Below, in pieces: positions 36,076 through 48,535 of a stretch of 64,000 nucleotides of DNA. Location: the NCBI RefSeq assembly GCF_023898315.1, contig NC_064614.1, positions 1,052,148,432 through 1,052,212,431 on the forward strand. The letters run 5' to 3'. The notes beneath the pieces were generated by a model, which ran no database searches, was not told the DNA's origin, and saw nothing but the letters and a program-made list of their open reading frames with translations. The position numbers were made by a program, and so were the translations under genes. Numbering within the stretch: position 1 is the first letter of the stretch; every line of letters starts with the position of its first letter. This stretch comes from Schistocerca nitens (taxonomy: Eukaryota > Arthropoda > Insecta > Orthoptera > Acrididae).

Positions 36076-37045
36076 TAAAGCTGATATTGAACTGAAATTT
36101 TGAAAAAGCCCAAATCTTTCATACATGCTGTATTTCTCCTCAGTTTAGGTGATACAATGCCTACATAAAAACACAGAAAATGGCAGAACACATGCGGTTT
36201 CCTCTATATTATGACTGCGCTATGTGTTTAAAGTACAGAATCATAGCCAACTCAATTTTGTCTAAAAATGGACATGTGGAGTTTCTCAATATTCCCAATC
36301 AACTATGGTAGTTTCAGATTGATAAAACATTACTCACTAGTCTACTGTACACTTAGCACACTTGCTGACCGATACATGAAGCAGCATGATGCTTAACTAC
36401 CAGCAGTATCTACAGAGTAATTTATACCCCGTAGTAACTAACCAAAAGAGAAACAGGAAAAATCTTCAGAATTTTAGTTCACGTCGTAGTATGTAACGCT
36501 TGTTGACTAAACATAACTGCTACTCAACTTATTTTAATAAATATTCAACTAGGTCAGTTACAGCTTTAATTACTAGATGTTAGTCAGACATCGCTCGTCA
36601 TAACGCAACTTCAGCTTCAAAGTGCTGGAACATAATTCTGCAGACATGTGAGTTTGGATGAAACTACCACAGTTCAGATCTATATTAAAAATGTAAATGT
36701 TCTTTGATTCATTCTCGGATGGCACCGTCGGCTGAGAGCGGACAGAAATGTTCTGATGTTGCTTCTCCTGGACTCTTCTTGCCTCACACACTAACGTTTG
36801 TGAACTACCCCACCAAACTGGATACAGTACGCAACTGAGAAGAACGCTTCCAAGAGGTGAGGTAGGGAATGGGGAAGCAGTCATTCACCTTGCTCTAGTC
36901 CTACCAGCCGCTGCAGTGATCACAACCATTGACCGCCCGAAAAACTTTCACTTACTTGTAGGCTTTATTGTCAGGTTTGATGTGTTTCAATGGTCGGCGT
37001 TCATGGCTCAATTTCTTTTATGTTCTATGCACATCCATAGGTGAC
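36076..37045. other. unassigned interval
   Basis: AT-rich. The longest ORF is 103 residues on the minus strand (36573-36884) and has no domain. Nothing else is recognisable. Confidence 0.35.
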
Positions 37046-37049
37046 AGTC

Positions 37050-40000
37050 TGGTTTTAGAAGCCGACCGGTGTTGATGCATGCTCAGTCCCTGCCTGCAAT
37101 ACGCGCTTCATGCATTGTTTCACTTTGCGCACATACAGTCTGCCTGATTGTGCACTGGAACACGGCCAATCACTTTAGGAAACACTTCGATGCATCATCA
37201 ATAACGAATACGCAGGAACAAAAGTGCTGGAGGTAGAACGCTTCCTCCGTGATGAAGCAAAGATGCCACCATCGGACATACTGGGAATACACCTTTTCGT
37301 ACTTAGTAGAGCCGCATATGTGGAAGTCTTTGACAGTGTGGCGTATGACAGAATATTGAAATCTTCTGTACTTGGCCTCTGGTTCTGTGACTCTTACGGT
37401 AACGTCGACGCGATCACGGTGGCGCATGCGGCCTTGAGCTTTCTTACCACACACGTGTTTAAGCTGCCTTTCGAGATAAAACGGCGAAAGAATACGTAGC
37501 AGCATTCCAGATTTACGGTGTGGTCCATGTCCACATCGCAGAACGATGGGCGCGGGGTGCGTCAGACCATGATTGATCTTCGTTGTCACACAGCGTGCTA
37601 TTTAACCATCAGCAGGTGTCGACCGACGTTATACACGACGGTAAACCCAAGACCTGCTCTGGGTGTGGCAAGAAACCTGCAACGGCACATCACTGATCAA
37701 TTACACGCTGAGGCACTGGGAGAGGCCCCATCAACGGTGTTGCTTGTCACCTATGTGACGACTTTCACTTCGCCATCCACTTGTCTGGGATAAATAAAGT
37801 CACTGACACAAATGATACGCCTATCGTTGGAGTCCGATGGAGCGGAGGTGAGTACATCCTCCCCTCCTCCTACCACATCGACGTCTGTCGAAGCCGTGGA
37901 ACTTTCGTCGCTCACCGTTTCTACCTCGGCTTTTGTACCGGGACGTCGAGAAACCGTCCCGACGTCGGACACTGAAGCTCGGCTGCACAAAGAATGGTTG
38001 CCCAGGAATCGCAAGCGGAGGCACCACTCGACTTCCGACCGGGAGGCCTCGCCTTTCATCGGGGATTCCGTGACCGAACACCCTGGTGACATCTCGGCGA
38101 TTTCTCATGAGGACAACGATGTTGATTCGGACGACGGACTAGTGCATGTACACGCTGCCAGCGCAAACAGGCGACCTAGTACGGCCCCACTGCATGACGG
38201 TTCAGCTGTTTTACCGACGTTTGTATGGACACATCCAAGGCACTAGCATGAAGCAACGTCGAGTACCCGCCGGATCCCCTACGACACCTGCAATGAATGC
38301 CAGGAATACCCAGAACGATTCACTCCTGGCTGCCCCCTTTCTCACGCTTGCTAGCGGAATCCCGCTAAACAGCGGGCCACAGCTTCAGACTTACCACACA
38401 GCTATGATTAACATCAATATCATTAACAGCTGGGTGACACTACAACTTCAGCGGAAACTGATTTGGGATTCCGACACTGACATTCTGCTGCTTCAGGAGG
38501 TGGCGGGTTCTTTCACCCCTCCTGGCAACGACCTTGGACGGAGAGTGGCAACATAAGTTCGTGAGGGCATATCACTTGTGTACGTCATGTGCCTGCCATC
38601 ATTGAGGAGTGTAGCATTTACCAATATGGGTACCCATATTTTAAATGCGTCCACTCCGTCAGCTTCTGACAGTAAAAGGAACAGAGAAAGATTTTGCTCT
38701 TGAGGAGTACGCTACCCTCTTCCTCAGTCACTATGAACATTGCCTGCTTTACCGGAATTGCAGTTGTGGAACAACAACCTCAACTGAAACCTTGTCAGTA
38801 ACTGCGATTTGTCGTCGTGAACTTTCCCTCTGTGATATTTGGGAGATTTGACTTGGCAATGGCCACAGTTTCACGAATACGACAGGCCACTCTGTAAGTC
38901 ACCTGGATTTATGTTCCCTAGATCCTCGCCGGTGCTAACTTCGCAGTCTGGGATCACCATGCTGTCGTCAGCATCATCCTCATCCCACGGCAGGCGGTGG
39001 TGTGACATAGTTGTGCACCGTCGAAATTAAACAGCTCTCACCTTACCAATCCTGACGGCCAGCAGTGTGTGACAGAGGTTTGGCCAGCATGCAAATGCAG
39101 GCGTCTGGCATGTGCGAAGATGATGGCTTGCTGGCGGGATGTGTGCAGCATGTGATGCAGCAATGTAGTTTGGCTGGGAAGTGTCTGCATGTAACTACCA
39201 CACAGCAGACTACTATGTCACTGTGCTCTGTGACGCTGATATGCAACTGCCCTCTCCAGCCGTTCAGATGAATTACAACAGGATCAGGTCTCACATAGTC
39301 ACATTACCGCACCTCGGGTTGCTTGGAGTGGTTGTGAGTACTCGCTGTAAAGATACAGTGTGGCAGCAGAGCTCCACAATGCATCATATTCTAACTGACA
39401 GGTAGGACCACCAGCAACAATTAGTCTCAGATTTCATATGTCACTGGGCACTTTGGGCCACCAACCAAGCAGATATCGTGGCTGGTTTGTGGATCACTTG
39501 CAGCTCCTTCATCACTAAGGTGGAAACTCTAATGGAGGAATCATTTGAGACGATATCAAGGCTGCGATCATGAAGGATGCCTCAAAGTCTCATGGCGTTC
39601 ACGGTCTCCCTGTGGAATTTTACTGGGATTCCCGGGATTTGGTGGCACCAATATGGATCACGATGGTCAAAGAATTCTTGACGACTGCTGCAAGGGTTTC
39701 ACCAGCATTTGTAGAAGGCATTATCATCCCAGTACACAAGCCAACTGAGGTGACTGCAGTTGTCGATTACTGCCACTAAAACTTACTCAAAACCGACTGC
39801 AAGATATTTACACATACATTGGGGATAAGATGCTGTCGCATCCTTCTGAATATAATAGACACCAAACAAATGACACAAAGTGGACCTGTCGATGCCTATT
39901 GGTGAATATCGAGATGTGATCACTCTAGCAGTAACTCTCTGCACAGCGTTGGAGGACATCTAATGTGACAGCGCTTTTGACTCAATGTGACATGGATACC

Positions 40001-41860
40001 TCTTTGCTGTCATACAGGGGATGGACTTCACTGATACACTACGCTGTCTATGCATCAGCACGTGCTCATTTGTCCAGTTAAACGATCGTATCCTTGCATC
40101 GGGTATGTCCACTCTCGATGTGACTCGTGATCTCGCCCTGGAGCCCCTTATCAGGAGTTATAAGATTCACTTATCAGGATTCACCCTGCAGCAATACCCA
40201 TTCCACTGTTGTGCCTATACAGAAGACCTGGTACTGTTCATATGCTCACAGGAAGAGACCACGTGCATACCTGTTGTGATCTTATATATTGGGACGTGGC
40301 GTACAATGCTTCGAGTGTGGCCAAATCTACAATGATACCACTTGGCCACGGGCTCATCCAAGGAGAACTAGCACCTCTATTCTGGGTCCAGAAAATCTGC
40401 TGTCTTGCCATCATCTGTAAGTCCACTAAATGCTGCATTACAATAGTCAGCTTCCAGTGTGCCCTCCAAGTCACCGACAAGGACATTTGGCACCATCGCC
40501 TCTGCAAGCCTGATGCACTGAGACATGTGGAATATCTAAATGTCCATGACGTTTGGAAGTTGGTGCACATAGCATAGGTCCTTCCAATGTCCCCAGCGAT
40601 TGGCCGCCCCCTGCGGACCACGTTGGGCCACTTCCTGACGCCTATAAGCATTTTGAAGGTGCAATACGATATAATTCATAATGTGAATTCAATTGTACTT
40701 ATCAATATACATAGCAGTCTTATATCTAATCAGCATGACTAAAAACTGGTCATCCACAGGGACATCACTCATGCAACATCTCTTGGACATTTACACCCAG
40801 GTCTCCATCTGCTCTTGTTGTTGGTAGGACAAGCTGCACCACTACTCATCCACCTTAGCTGTGCACACACTGGCCTCCTATACACACATCTCCCACGCCT
40901 GAAAGATTTCTACATTCTATTACTGCATGGAATATCTTGCAACAACGTTGATATCAAGTATCAACAAACGGTGTGGACTGTGTTATGGTGAAACTTAATG
41001 ACATTTGCCCAAGTGACATGGTACACATCGCATGTGGAAAATTCGAAACAAACCCTCGTTGACATGCTATTGATTTGATGGACACCTCTTTATGTTTCAT
41101 CTGCCACTCGCTGAGTGTCGACGCATATTGCCTGACCTGCACCAGTGTTCGTGAGCTCTGGATGCAGGGTGGCAACTGGTCACCTATTTCCTCCACGTTT
41201 TTCCATCATAGATAGCACAATATGTGTTCATTCATGTGGAGGATGTGTGCTACCCTACAGCCAAGACTCATGCAAAAGTCTTGGTCAAAAATAGATGGTC
41301 GCCTACCTTTATGGAGATGGGGTCAAAATGTGGCTTAGGCTATGGATCATTCTACAGGATGCATGTGCAGTGTTAATAGTCCTGATTCAAGAGTTAAATC
41401 TACAGGGTTTTGAGCAACCTCCTGCTCAGTTGGAATGTGCCTGGTGGAGTTGGCTTCAGTGCTGTCAAGTGCATTTCTAACACGCCTTCATTTTGTTTCA
41501 AGACACTGGTGGGGTCAGAGCCTGCTAACACATTGTCTTGGTTTTCTGTTTCCCCTCTGTCCTGCCTACCACACGATGGAATTTCATAATTACAGCTTAC
41601 TATCTCTTTCCTTGACTGACCTTTCTCGTTGACTTCAGGTTGGCTGATGGTGCTGGTAACGCTATGGCCCGGCCCTGTGTGGTCAACCACTACACATTCT
41701 GCCCCGCGCCCTGAGGAGGCGCTACAAATGTGCTCATCTCCCATTGATCCCATCTTATGTCTGCTTACAAGGAACAGTCTGCACTTTTTCATTCTTTTTA
41801 CACAGTTGTGTGTTGACATTGATATGAGATTACCAACTTGTAAGACCAATTTTTCGTTGA
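37050..41860 (+). mobile_element. two-ORF LINE of L1/Tx1 type, decayed
   Basis: ORF1-like region (about 37180-38250): a segment with 'SDILGIHLFVLSRAAYVEVF' character (RNA-binding-like), a zinc-knuckle remnant CSGCGKK near 37660, and a Ser/Thr/Pro/Asp-rich tail ending near 38246. ORF2-like region (about 38270-41480): an endonuclease start with MININIINSW...DTDILLLQEV, a linker, and RT blocks (HGVHGLPVEFYW; VEGIIIPVHKPTE near 39710; AFDSM motif A near 39970; LALEPLIRS near 40130; YTEDLVLF at about 40217, where the catalytic pair reads ED). It then has the RT-thumb block 'VLPMSPAIGRPL' typical of L1/Tx1-like enzymes and a CFICHSLSVDAYCLTC zinc-finger-like segment near 41100. Stops and frame changes are frequent, so it is dead. 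The clade is tentative. Confidence 0.7.
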
Positions 41861-41949
41861 AAAGGTGCAGTCAGTGGGATGACTGCTATGCTGAGGGCGT
41901 AAATTCGATTCTTCACTGGCTCGGATATTTTATCTACTCGGCTTCTGGA

Positions 41950-42035
41950 TACAGTGTTGACCTCATCAACATCAACACGCAAGTCCCTGAAGTGGTGTCA
42001 AATTAAAATACTTCCAGTAGGCGGCGAACAACTAC
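41950..42035 (+). repeat. SINE 3' body remnant
   Basis: 'cctcatcaacatcaacacgcaagtccctgaagtggtgtcaaat...acttccagtaggcggcgaac' resembles the 3' body of a tRNA-SINE family I recall ('...atcatcgacacgcaagtcgccgaagtggcgtcaaatcgaaagacttgcacc.ggcgaac...'). No tRNA-like head is present. Confidence 0.45.
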
Positions 42036-42608
42036 TACATATGGAATCTCCTGACCAGTAATGATGCCATTTCTGCAGCTGTAGCATTTTTCGGCGTTTG
42101 AATGTAAGTGAAGAGGTCAGACCGAATCTTTTTTCCCCAGGTAACTTTGGAATAAAGCTGACACAAAGAGAGTAGAGTTCACGGTGTTGTAGCAAGTACA
42201 AATGTACCCGTAATGATATTTGTAAATGTGTTCCACACAGCTAAATCTGGATCAAACAAAGATCAACGCGGAATCGAAGATTTGTAAAAATGATTAGAGT
42301 AACTGTTACAACTGAAAGTAACGTGACATAAAATCAGTGCCGATCGTCAACGCCAGGAACGTCGTAAATAGCAACGAACAACAACAGAGTGTTCCAAATC
42401 AGAGTCGGAATACACAAAGTAATATATTAGTTGTATTTCAGAAACAGTTTATGGAGGTTTGGGACATTATCAGAAGATGACACGTAGAGAAGGAACACCT
42501 AGACGGGCAATGCAGGGAGGCTGGTGGGTTGACACGGATATGGGAATTTTCCTGAGGCACGAGCAAGTCCGGTTGGCTGAAGATTGAAGGTGACTCAACG
42601 GCATACAT
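42036..42608. other. unassigned interval
   Basis: No gene or repeat recognised. Confidence 0.35.
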
Positions 42609-42922
42609 AAACTCTAACAGGCCGTGAAGGCCTGATGCTATTGACAGTACCGACCAGGCGCTGTGTCATCCACAGCCCACAGGCATCAATGGATGCGGAT
42701 ATGGAGGGGCTTGTGGTCAGCACAACCACTCTCCCACCTTTTTTGTCAGTTTACGAAAAAGGAGACGCTATTTCTTAATCAGGTAGCTCGTCAGATTACC
42801 TCACAAGGTCTGAGTGCATCCCGCTTGCCAACGGCACTTGGCAGATCATCCAAGTACTAGCGCAGCTGAACAGTGCTTAACTTCAGTGATCTAACAGGAA
42901 CCGGTGTTACCACTGTGGCAAA
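42609..42922 (-). mobile_element. 5S rRNA-derived SINE, second copy
   Basis: The same family as 8378-8725. On the minus strand it has '..ccggttcctgttagatcactgaagttaagcactgttcagc' (5S control region), then 'cttgccaagt/ggttgtgctgaccacaagcccctccatatccgcatccattgatgcctgtgggctg' and the tail 'ggccttcacggcctgtt'. It carries small deletions in the 5S part ('gatgatctgcc') and is more diverged than the first copy. Confidence 0.8.
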
Positions 42923-42929
42923 GCAGTTC

Positions 42930-45781
42930 ACTCTGCAGCGGAGTGTGCGCTGATACGAAACTTCCTGGCAGATTAAAACCGTGTGCCAGACCGAGACTCG
43001 AACTAGGAAGTCGGAACCTTTGCCTTTCATGAGAAAGTGCTCTCCCAACTGAGCTACCCAAGCACGACTCAAGACCCGTCCTCGCAGATTTAATTCCGCC
43101 AGTACCTCGTCTCCTACCTTCCAAACTTCATAGAAGCTGTCCTGCATACCTTGAAGAAATAGCACTCCTGGAAGAAAGGATATTACGGAGACATGGCTTA
43201 GACACAGCCTGGGGGATGTTTCCAGAATGAGACTTTCACTCTTCAGCGGAGTGTACGCTGATATGATACTTCCTGGCAAATTAAAACTGTGTGCCGCACC
43301 GAGTCTCTACATCTACATCTACATCTATACTCCGCGAGCCACCTTACGGTGTGTGGCGGAGGGTACTTATTGTACCACTATCTGATCCCCCCTTCCCTGT
43401 TCCATTCACGAATTGTGCGTGGGAAGAACGACTGCTTGTAAGTCTCCGTATTTGCTCTAATTTCTCGGATCTTTTCGTTGTGATCATTACGCGAGATATA
43501 TGTGGGCGGTAGTAATATGTTGCCCATCTCTTCCCGGAATGTGCTCTCTCGTAATTTCGATAATAAACCTCTCCGTATTGCGTAACGCCTTTCTTGAAGT
43601 GTCCGCCACTGGAGCTTGTTCAGCATCTCCGTAACGCTCTCGCGCTGACTAAATGTCCCCATGACGAATCGCGCTGCTTTTCGCTGGATCATGTCTATCT
43701 CTTCTATTAATCCAACCTGGTAAGGGTCCCATACTGATGAGCAATACTCAAGAATCGGACGAACAAGCGTTTTGTAAGCTACTTCTTTCGTCGATGAGTC
43801 ACATTTTCTTAGAATTCTTCCTATGAATCTCAACCTGGCGCCTGCTTTTCCCACTATTTGTTTTATGTGATCATTCCACTTCAGATCGCTCCGGATAGTA
43901 ACTCCTAAGTATTTTACGGTCGTTACCGCTTCCAATGATTTACCACCTATGGCATAATCGTACTGGAATGGCTTTCTGCCCCTATGTATGCGCATTATAT
44001 TACATTTATCTACGTTTAGGGAAAGCTGCCAGCTGTCGCACCATTCATTAATCCTCTGCAGGTCTTCCTGGAGTACGTACGAGTCTTCTGATGTTGCTAC
44101 TTTCTTGTAGACAACCGTGTCATCTGCAAATAGCCTCACGGAGCTACCGATGTTGTCAACTAAGTCATTTATGTATATTGTAAACAATAAAGGTCCTATC
44201 ACGCTTCCTTGCGGTACTCCCGAAATTACCTCTACATCTGCAGATTTTGAACCGTTAAGAATGACATGTTGTGTTCTTTCTTCTAGGAAATCCTGAATCC
44301 AATCACAAACCTGGTCCGATATTCCGTAAGCACGTATTTTTTTTCACTAAACGTAAGTGCGGAACCGTATCAAATGCCTTCCTGAAGTCCAGGAATACGG
44401 CATCAATCTGCTCGCCAGTGTCTACGGCACTGTGAATTTCTTGGGCAAATAGGGCGAGCTGGGTTTCACATGATCTCTGTTTGCGGAATCCATGTTGGTT
44501 ATGATGAAGGAGATTTGTATTATCTAAGAACGTCATAATACGAGAACACAAAACATGTTCCATTATTCTACAACAGATTGACGTAAGTGAAATAGGCCTA
44601 TAATTATTCGCATCTGATTTATGACCCTTCTTGAAAATGGGAACGACCTGTGCTTTCTTCCAGTCGCTAGGTACTTTACGTTCTTCCAGAGATCTACGAT
44701 AAATTGCTGATAGAAAGGGGGCAAGTTCTTTAGCATAATCACTGTAGAATCTTAAGGGTATCTCGTCTGGTCCGGATGCTTTTCCGCTACTAAGTGATAG
44801 CAGTTGTTTTTCAATTCCGATATCGTTTATTTCAATATTTTCCATTTTGGCGTCCGTGCGACGGCTGAAGTCAGGGACCGTGTTACGATTTTCCGCAGTG
44901 AAACAGTTTCGGAACACTGAATTCAGTATTTCTGCCTTTCTTCGGTCGTCCTCTGTTTCGGTGCCATCGTGGTCAACGAGTGACTGAATAGGGGATTTAG
45001 ATCCGCTTACCGATTTTACATATGACCAAAACTTTTTAGGGTTCTTGTTTAGATTGTTTGCCAATGTTTTATGTTCGAATTCGTTGAATGCTTCTCTCAT
45101 TGCTCTCTTTACGCTCTTTTTCGCTTCGTTCAGCTTTTCCTTATCAGCTATGATTCGACTACTCTTAAACCTATGGTGAAGCTTTCTTTGTTTCCGTAGT
45201 ACCTTTCGTACATGATTGTGAGTCTCGAAATCGGGACCTTTGCCATTCGTGGGCAAGTGCTCTACCAATTGAGCTACCCAAGCATGACTCACGACCCGTC
45301 CTCACAGATTTAATTCCGCCAGTACCTCGTCTCCTACCTTCCAAACTTCACGGAAGCTGTCCTGCATACCTTGCAGAACTAGCACTCCTGGAAGAAAGGA
45401 TACGGAGACATGGCTTAGACACAGCTTGGGGGATGTTTCCAGAATGAGAGTTTCACTCTTCAGCGGAGTGTACTCTGATATGATACTTCCTGACAAACTA
45501 AAACTGTGTGCCGCACCGAGTCTCGAAATCGGGATCTTTGCCATTCGTGGGCAAGTGTTCTACCAACTGAGCTACCCAAGCACGACTCACGACCCGTCCT
45601 CACAGATTTAATTCCGCCAGTACCTCGTCTCCTACCTTCCAAACTTCACAGAAGCTCTCCTGCATACCTTGCAGCTTGTTTGGTAGAGCACTTGCCCGCA
45701 AGAGACAAAGGTCCGGAGTTCGAGTCTCGGTCCGGCACACAGTTTTAATCTGCCAGGAAATTGTTTTAATCTGCCAGGATG

Positions 45782-45782
<1 letters not shown>
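42930..45782 (-). repeat. tandem repeat of about 300 bp with a tRNA-like module, last unit inverted, split by a LINE
   Basis: Units in minus orientation contain GTAGCTCAGTTGGTAGAGCACTTGCC (perfect box A, D-arm), an anticodon-like stem-loop, and GTTCGAGTCTCGG-type box B. A body follows with 'aggtaggagacgaggtactggcggaattaaa' and 'ccatgtctccgtatcctttcttccaggagtgctag'. The unit boundary gagtctc recurs at 42993, 43301/45220 (split by the LINE) and 45518, giving a period of 298-308 bp. From about 45674 to 45780 a partial unit lies in the opposite orientation ('ttggtagagcacttgcccgcaagagacaaaggtccggagttcgagtctcggtccggcac'). Because the tRNA-like part repeats once per unit, each unit could carry its own pol III promoter. 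Confidence 0.8.
43308..45219 (-). mobile_element. 5'-truncated CR1/Jockey-like LINE inserted in the tRNA-like array
   Basis: 1912 bp on the minus strand, flanked by the 7-bp duplication gagtctc (43301-43307 and 45220-45226). It starts inside ORF2, just after the endonuclease ('VRKVLRKQRKLHHRFKSS'), and runs through RT blocks SSGKASGPDEIP, WKKAQVVPIFKKG, NNYRPISLTSICCRIME, HGFRKQRSCETQL, AVFLDFRKAFDTVPH, SGVPQGSVIGPLLFTIYIND and LFADDTVVY (catalytic DD). It ends in the C-terminal 'TIREWNR'. One frame change lies at an A-run near 44338; otherwise the ORF (45219-43378) is nearly clean, so the insertion is fairly recent. The 3' end carries gtgtggcggagggtac and a (GATGTA)n-type tail at 43308-43328. 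Confidence 0.85.

Positions 45783-45839
<57 letters not shown>
45783..45839. repeat. (TA)n microsatellite, left tract
   Basis: 57 bases of alternating TA, directly abutting the left end of the Tc1-like element at 45840. Confidence 0.95.
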
Positions 45840-45841
<2 letters not shown>

Positions 45842-46891
45842 TGCAGGCCAAAGAAATGATATAGGCAGTCATATTCAAATACAGAGATATATATAGAGGC
45901 AGAACACGGCGCTGCGGTCGTCAACATCTATATAAATCAATAGGTATCTGACGCCGGTGTTAGATCTGTTACAGCTGCTACAATGGCAAGTTACCAAGAT
46001 TTAAGTGAGTTTCAAAGGGGGGTTATAGTCAACGTACGAGCTATGCGACACCTCACCTCCGAGTTATCGATGATGTGAGGCTTTTCCTGTACGACCAACA
46101 ACGATTGAAGAGAATGTTTCAGCGTGACAAAAGTGCATCCCTTTCGCAAATTGCTACAGACTTCAGTGATGGGCCATCACCAAGTTGTAGCATGCAAACC
46201 ACTCAACGAATCATCATCGATATGGACTTCGGAATCGAAGGCCAACTCGTCTACCCTTGACGACTCCACGACACAAGGATTTATGCCTTGTCTGGAATAG
46301 TCAACACCGACTTAAACTGTTGACTGGTCGGACGAGTCTCGTTTCGAATTGTATCGAGTGGATGAACTTGTACGGGTATGGACTCTGAATGTCAGCAGGG
46401 GATTCTACAAGCTGGGTGGAGGTTTTGTAATGGAGTGGGACGTGTGCACTTGGAGTGATATCGGACCTCTGATACGTCTAGATACGACTCTGACTTGTGA
46501 CACGTACGTAAGCATCCTGTCGGATCTCTTGCATCCATTCATGTCGATTGTACATTACGACGGATTTGGGAAATACCACCAGGACAATGCGACACCCCCC
46601 ACCTGTCCATAATTGCTACAGATTAGCTCCAGGAACATTCTTACGAGTTTCAACACTTTCGGTGACCACCCCAGATATGAACATTGTTGGACATAGCTGG
46701 GATGCCCCGCAATGCGCTGTTCAGAACAGATCTCCACCCCACCAAACTCTTTCGGATTTATGGCAGCCCTGCAGGATTCATCGTGTCAGTTCCTTCCAGC
46801 ACTACTTCAGACATTAGATGAGTCCATGTCATGGCACTTCTGTGTGCTCGCGTGGGCCCTTCACGATATTACCCAGGTTACCAGTTTCTTT

Positions 46892-46896
<5 letters not shown>
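45840..46896 (+). mobile_element. Tc1-like transposon 1, decayed, bracketed by (TA)n
   Basis: The left end 'gctgcaggccaaagaaat' is the inverted match of the right end 'ccagtttctttgac', so both terminal repeats are present. The transposase start MASYQDLSEFQRGVIVNVRAM is at about 45983, of which MASYQDLSEF is diagnostic. WSDESRFELYR (first catalytic D) is near 46335 and QDNATPP (second D) near 46583. Stops, frame changes and internal deletions leave no functional enzyme. The element sits exactly between two (TA)n tracts, consistent with the TA target of the family. Confidence 0.8.

Positions 46897-46961
<65 letters not shown>
46897..46961. repeat. (TA)n microsatellite, right tract
   Basis: 65 bases of alternating TA between Tc1-like elements 1 and 2. 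Confidence 0.95.
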
Positions 46962-46963
<2 letters not shown>

Positions 46964-48535
46964 CTACACCACGAAGATGTCGTGCTGCAGACGCGAAATT
47001 TAACCGACAGGAAGAAGATGCAATCACATAAGGTTGGCGCCGTTGGCGACACCTAAAACGTGCTGACATGAGGAAAGTTTCCAACCGATTTCTCATACAC
47101 AAACAGCAGTTGACCGGCGTTGCCTGGTGAAACGTTGTGATGCCTCGTGTAAGGTGGACAAATGGGTACCATCACGTTTCCGACTTTCATAGAGATCAAA
47201 TTGTAGCCCGTCGCGATTGCAGTTAATCGTATCGCGACATTGCTGCTCGCGTTGATCGACATCCAATGACTGTTAGCAGAATATGGAATCGGTGGTTTCA
47301 GAAGGGTAATACTGAACGCAGTGCTGGATCCCGACGGCCTCGTATCACTAGCAGTCGCGATAACAGGCATCTTATCCGCATGGCTGTAACGGATCATGCT
47401 GCCACGTCTCGATCAGTGAGTCAATAGAAGGGGACGTTTGCAATACAACAACCATCTGCACGAACAGTTCGAAGACGTTTGCAGCAGCATGGACTATCAG
47501 CTCTGAGACCATGGCTGCGGTTACCCTTGACGCTGCATCACAGACAGGAGCGCCTGCGATGGTGTACTCAACGACGAACCTGGGTGCACGAATGGAAAAA
47601 CGTCATTTTTCGGATGAATCCTGGTTCTGTTTACTGCTTCATGATGGTCACATCCGTGTTTGGCGACAGCGCGGTGAACGCACATTGGAAGCGTGATACT
47701 GATGTATCACCCGGCGTGATGGAATGGGGTGCCATTGGTTACACGTCTCTGTCACCTCTTGTTTGCATTTACGGCACTTTGAACAGTGCCCGCATCTCGT
47801 GGTCGTGTGGTAGCGTTCTCGCTTCCCACGTCCGGGTTCCCGGGTTCGATTCCCGGCGGGGTCAGGGATTTTCTCTGCCTCGTGATGGCTGGGTGTTGTG
47901 TGCTGTCCTTAGGTTAGTTAGGTTTAAGTAGTTCTAAGTTCTAGGGGACTTATGACCACGGTAGTTGAGTCCCATAGTGCTCAGAGCCATTTGAACCATT
48001 TTTGAACTTTGAACAGTGGACGTCACATTTCAGATGTGTTACGACCCGTGACTCTACCCTTCATTCGATCCCTGCGAAACCCTACATTTCAGCAGGATAA
48101 TGCACGCCCGCATGTTACAGGTCCTGTACGGGATTTTCTGGATACAGAAAATGTTCGACTGCTGCCCTGGCCTGCACATTCTCCAGATCTTTCACCAACT
48201 CAAAACGTCTGGTCAATGGAGGTCGAGCAACTGGCTCGTCACAATACGCCAGCCACTACTCTTGATGAACTGTGGTATCGTGTTGAAGCTGCATGGGCAG
48301 CTGTACCTGTACACGCCATGCAAGCTCTGTTTGACTCAATGCCCAGGCGTGTCAAGGCCGTTATTACGGCCAGAGGTGGTTGTTCTAGGTACTGACTTCT
48401 CAGGATGTATGCACACAAATTGCGTGAAAATGTAATCACATGTCAGCTCTAGTAAAATATATCTGTCCAATGAATACCCGTTTTTCCGTTTTTCTTCTGC
48501 ATTTCTTCTTGGTGTATCAATTTTAATGGCCAATA
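46961..48535 (+). mobile_element. Tc1-like transposon 2, decayed, carrying a SINE
   Basis: It starts right after the (TA)n tract at 'ttgctacaccacgaagatg'; the outermost terminal repeat that I would expect is gone. Transposase remnants are FSDESWF with GHIRVWRQRGERT (47600-47690), then, after the SINE, FQQDNARPHVTGPV (second D, near 48095) and WPAHSPDLSPTQNVW. In that last block the third catalytic Glu is replaced by Gln, with 34 residues between the two positions. It ends near 'ttttaatggccaata', where element 3 begins. It is dead through stops, a frame change, the SINE and the lost Glu. Confidence 0.8.
47789..48005 (+). mobile_element. tRNA-derived SINE inside Tc1-like element 2
   Basis: The same family as 8831-9038: box A 'cgtggtcgtgtggtagcg', box B 'gggttcgattcccggcggggtcaggg', tail 'cccatagtgctcagagccatttgaac'. 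It is flanked by the 13-bp duplication actttgaacagtg (47776-47788 and 48006-48018). It splits the transposase between its first and second catalytic aspartates. Confidence 0.92.

Noticed and set aside
37170-38108. Minus-strand ORFs of 139, 113 and 95 residues
   Set aside because: They overlap the ORF1-like region of the plus-strand LINE, whose domain order is recognisable.
41990-42240. Host exon at 41998-42201 on the minus strand
   Set aside because: 67 residues without splice or homology support, next to a SINE remnant.
42930-45782. CRISPR-like repetition
   Set aside because: The period is about 300 bp with no spacers, the host is an animal, and the units are tRNA-like repeats.
45600-47102. 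Open frames encoding IYIYIY runs on both strands around the TA tracts
   Set aside because: They are translations of (TA)n microsatellites, not proteins.
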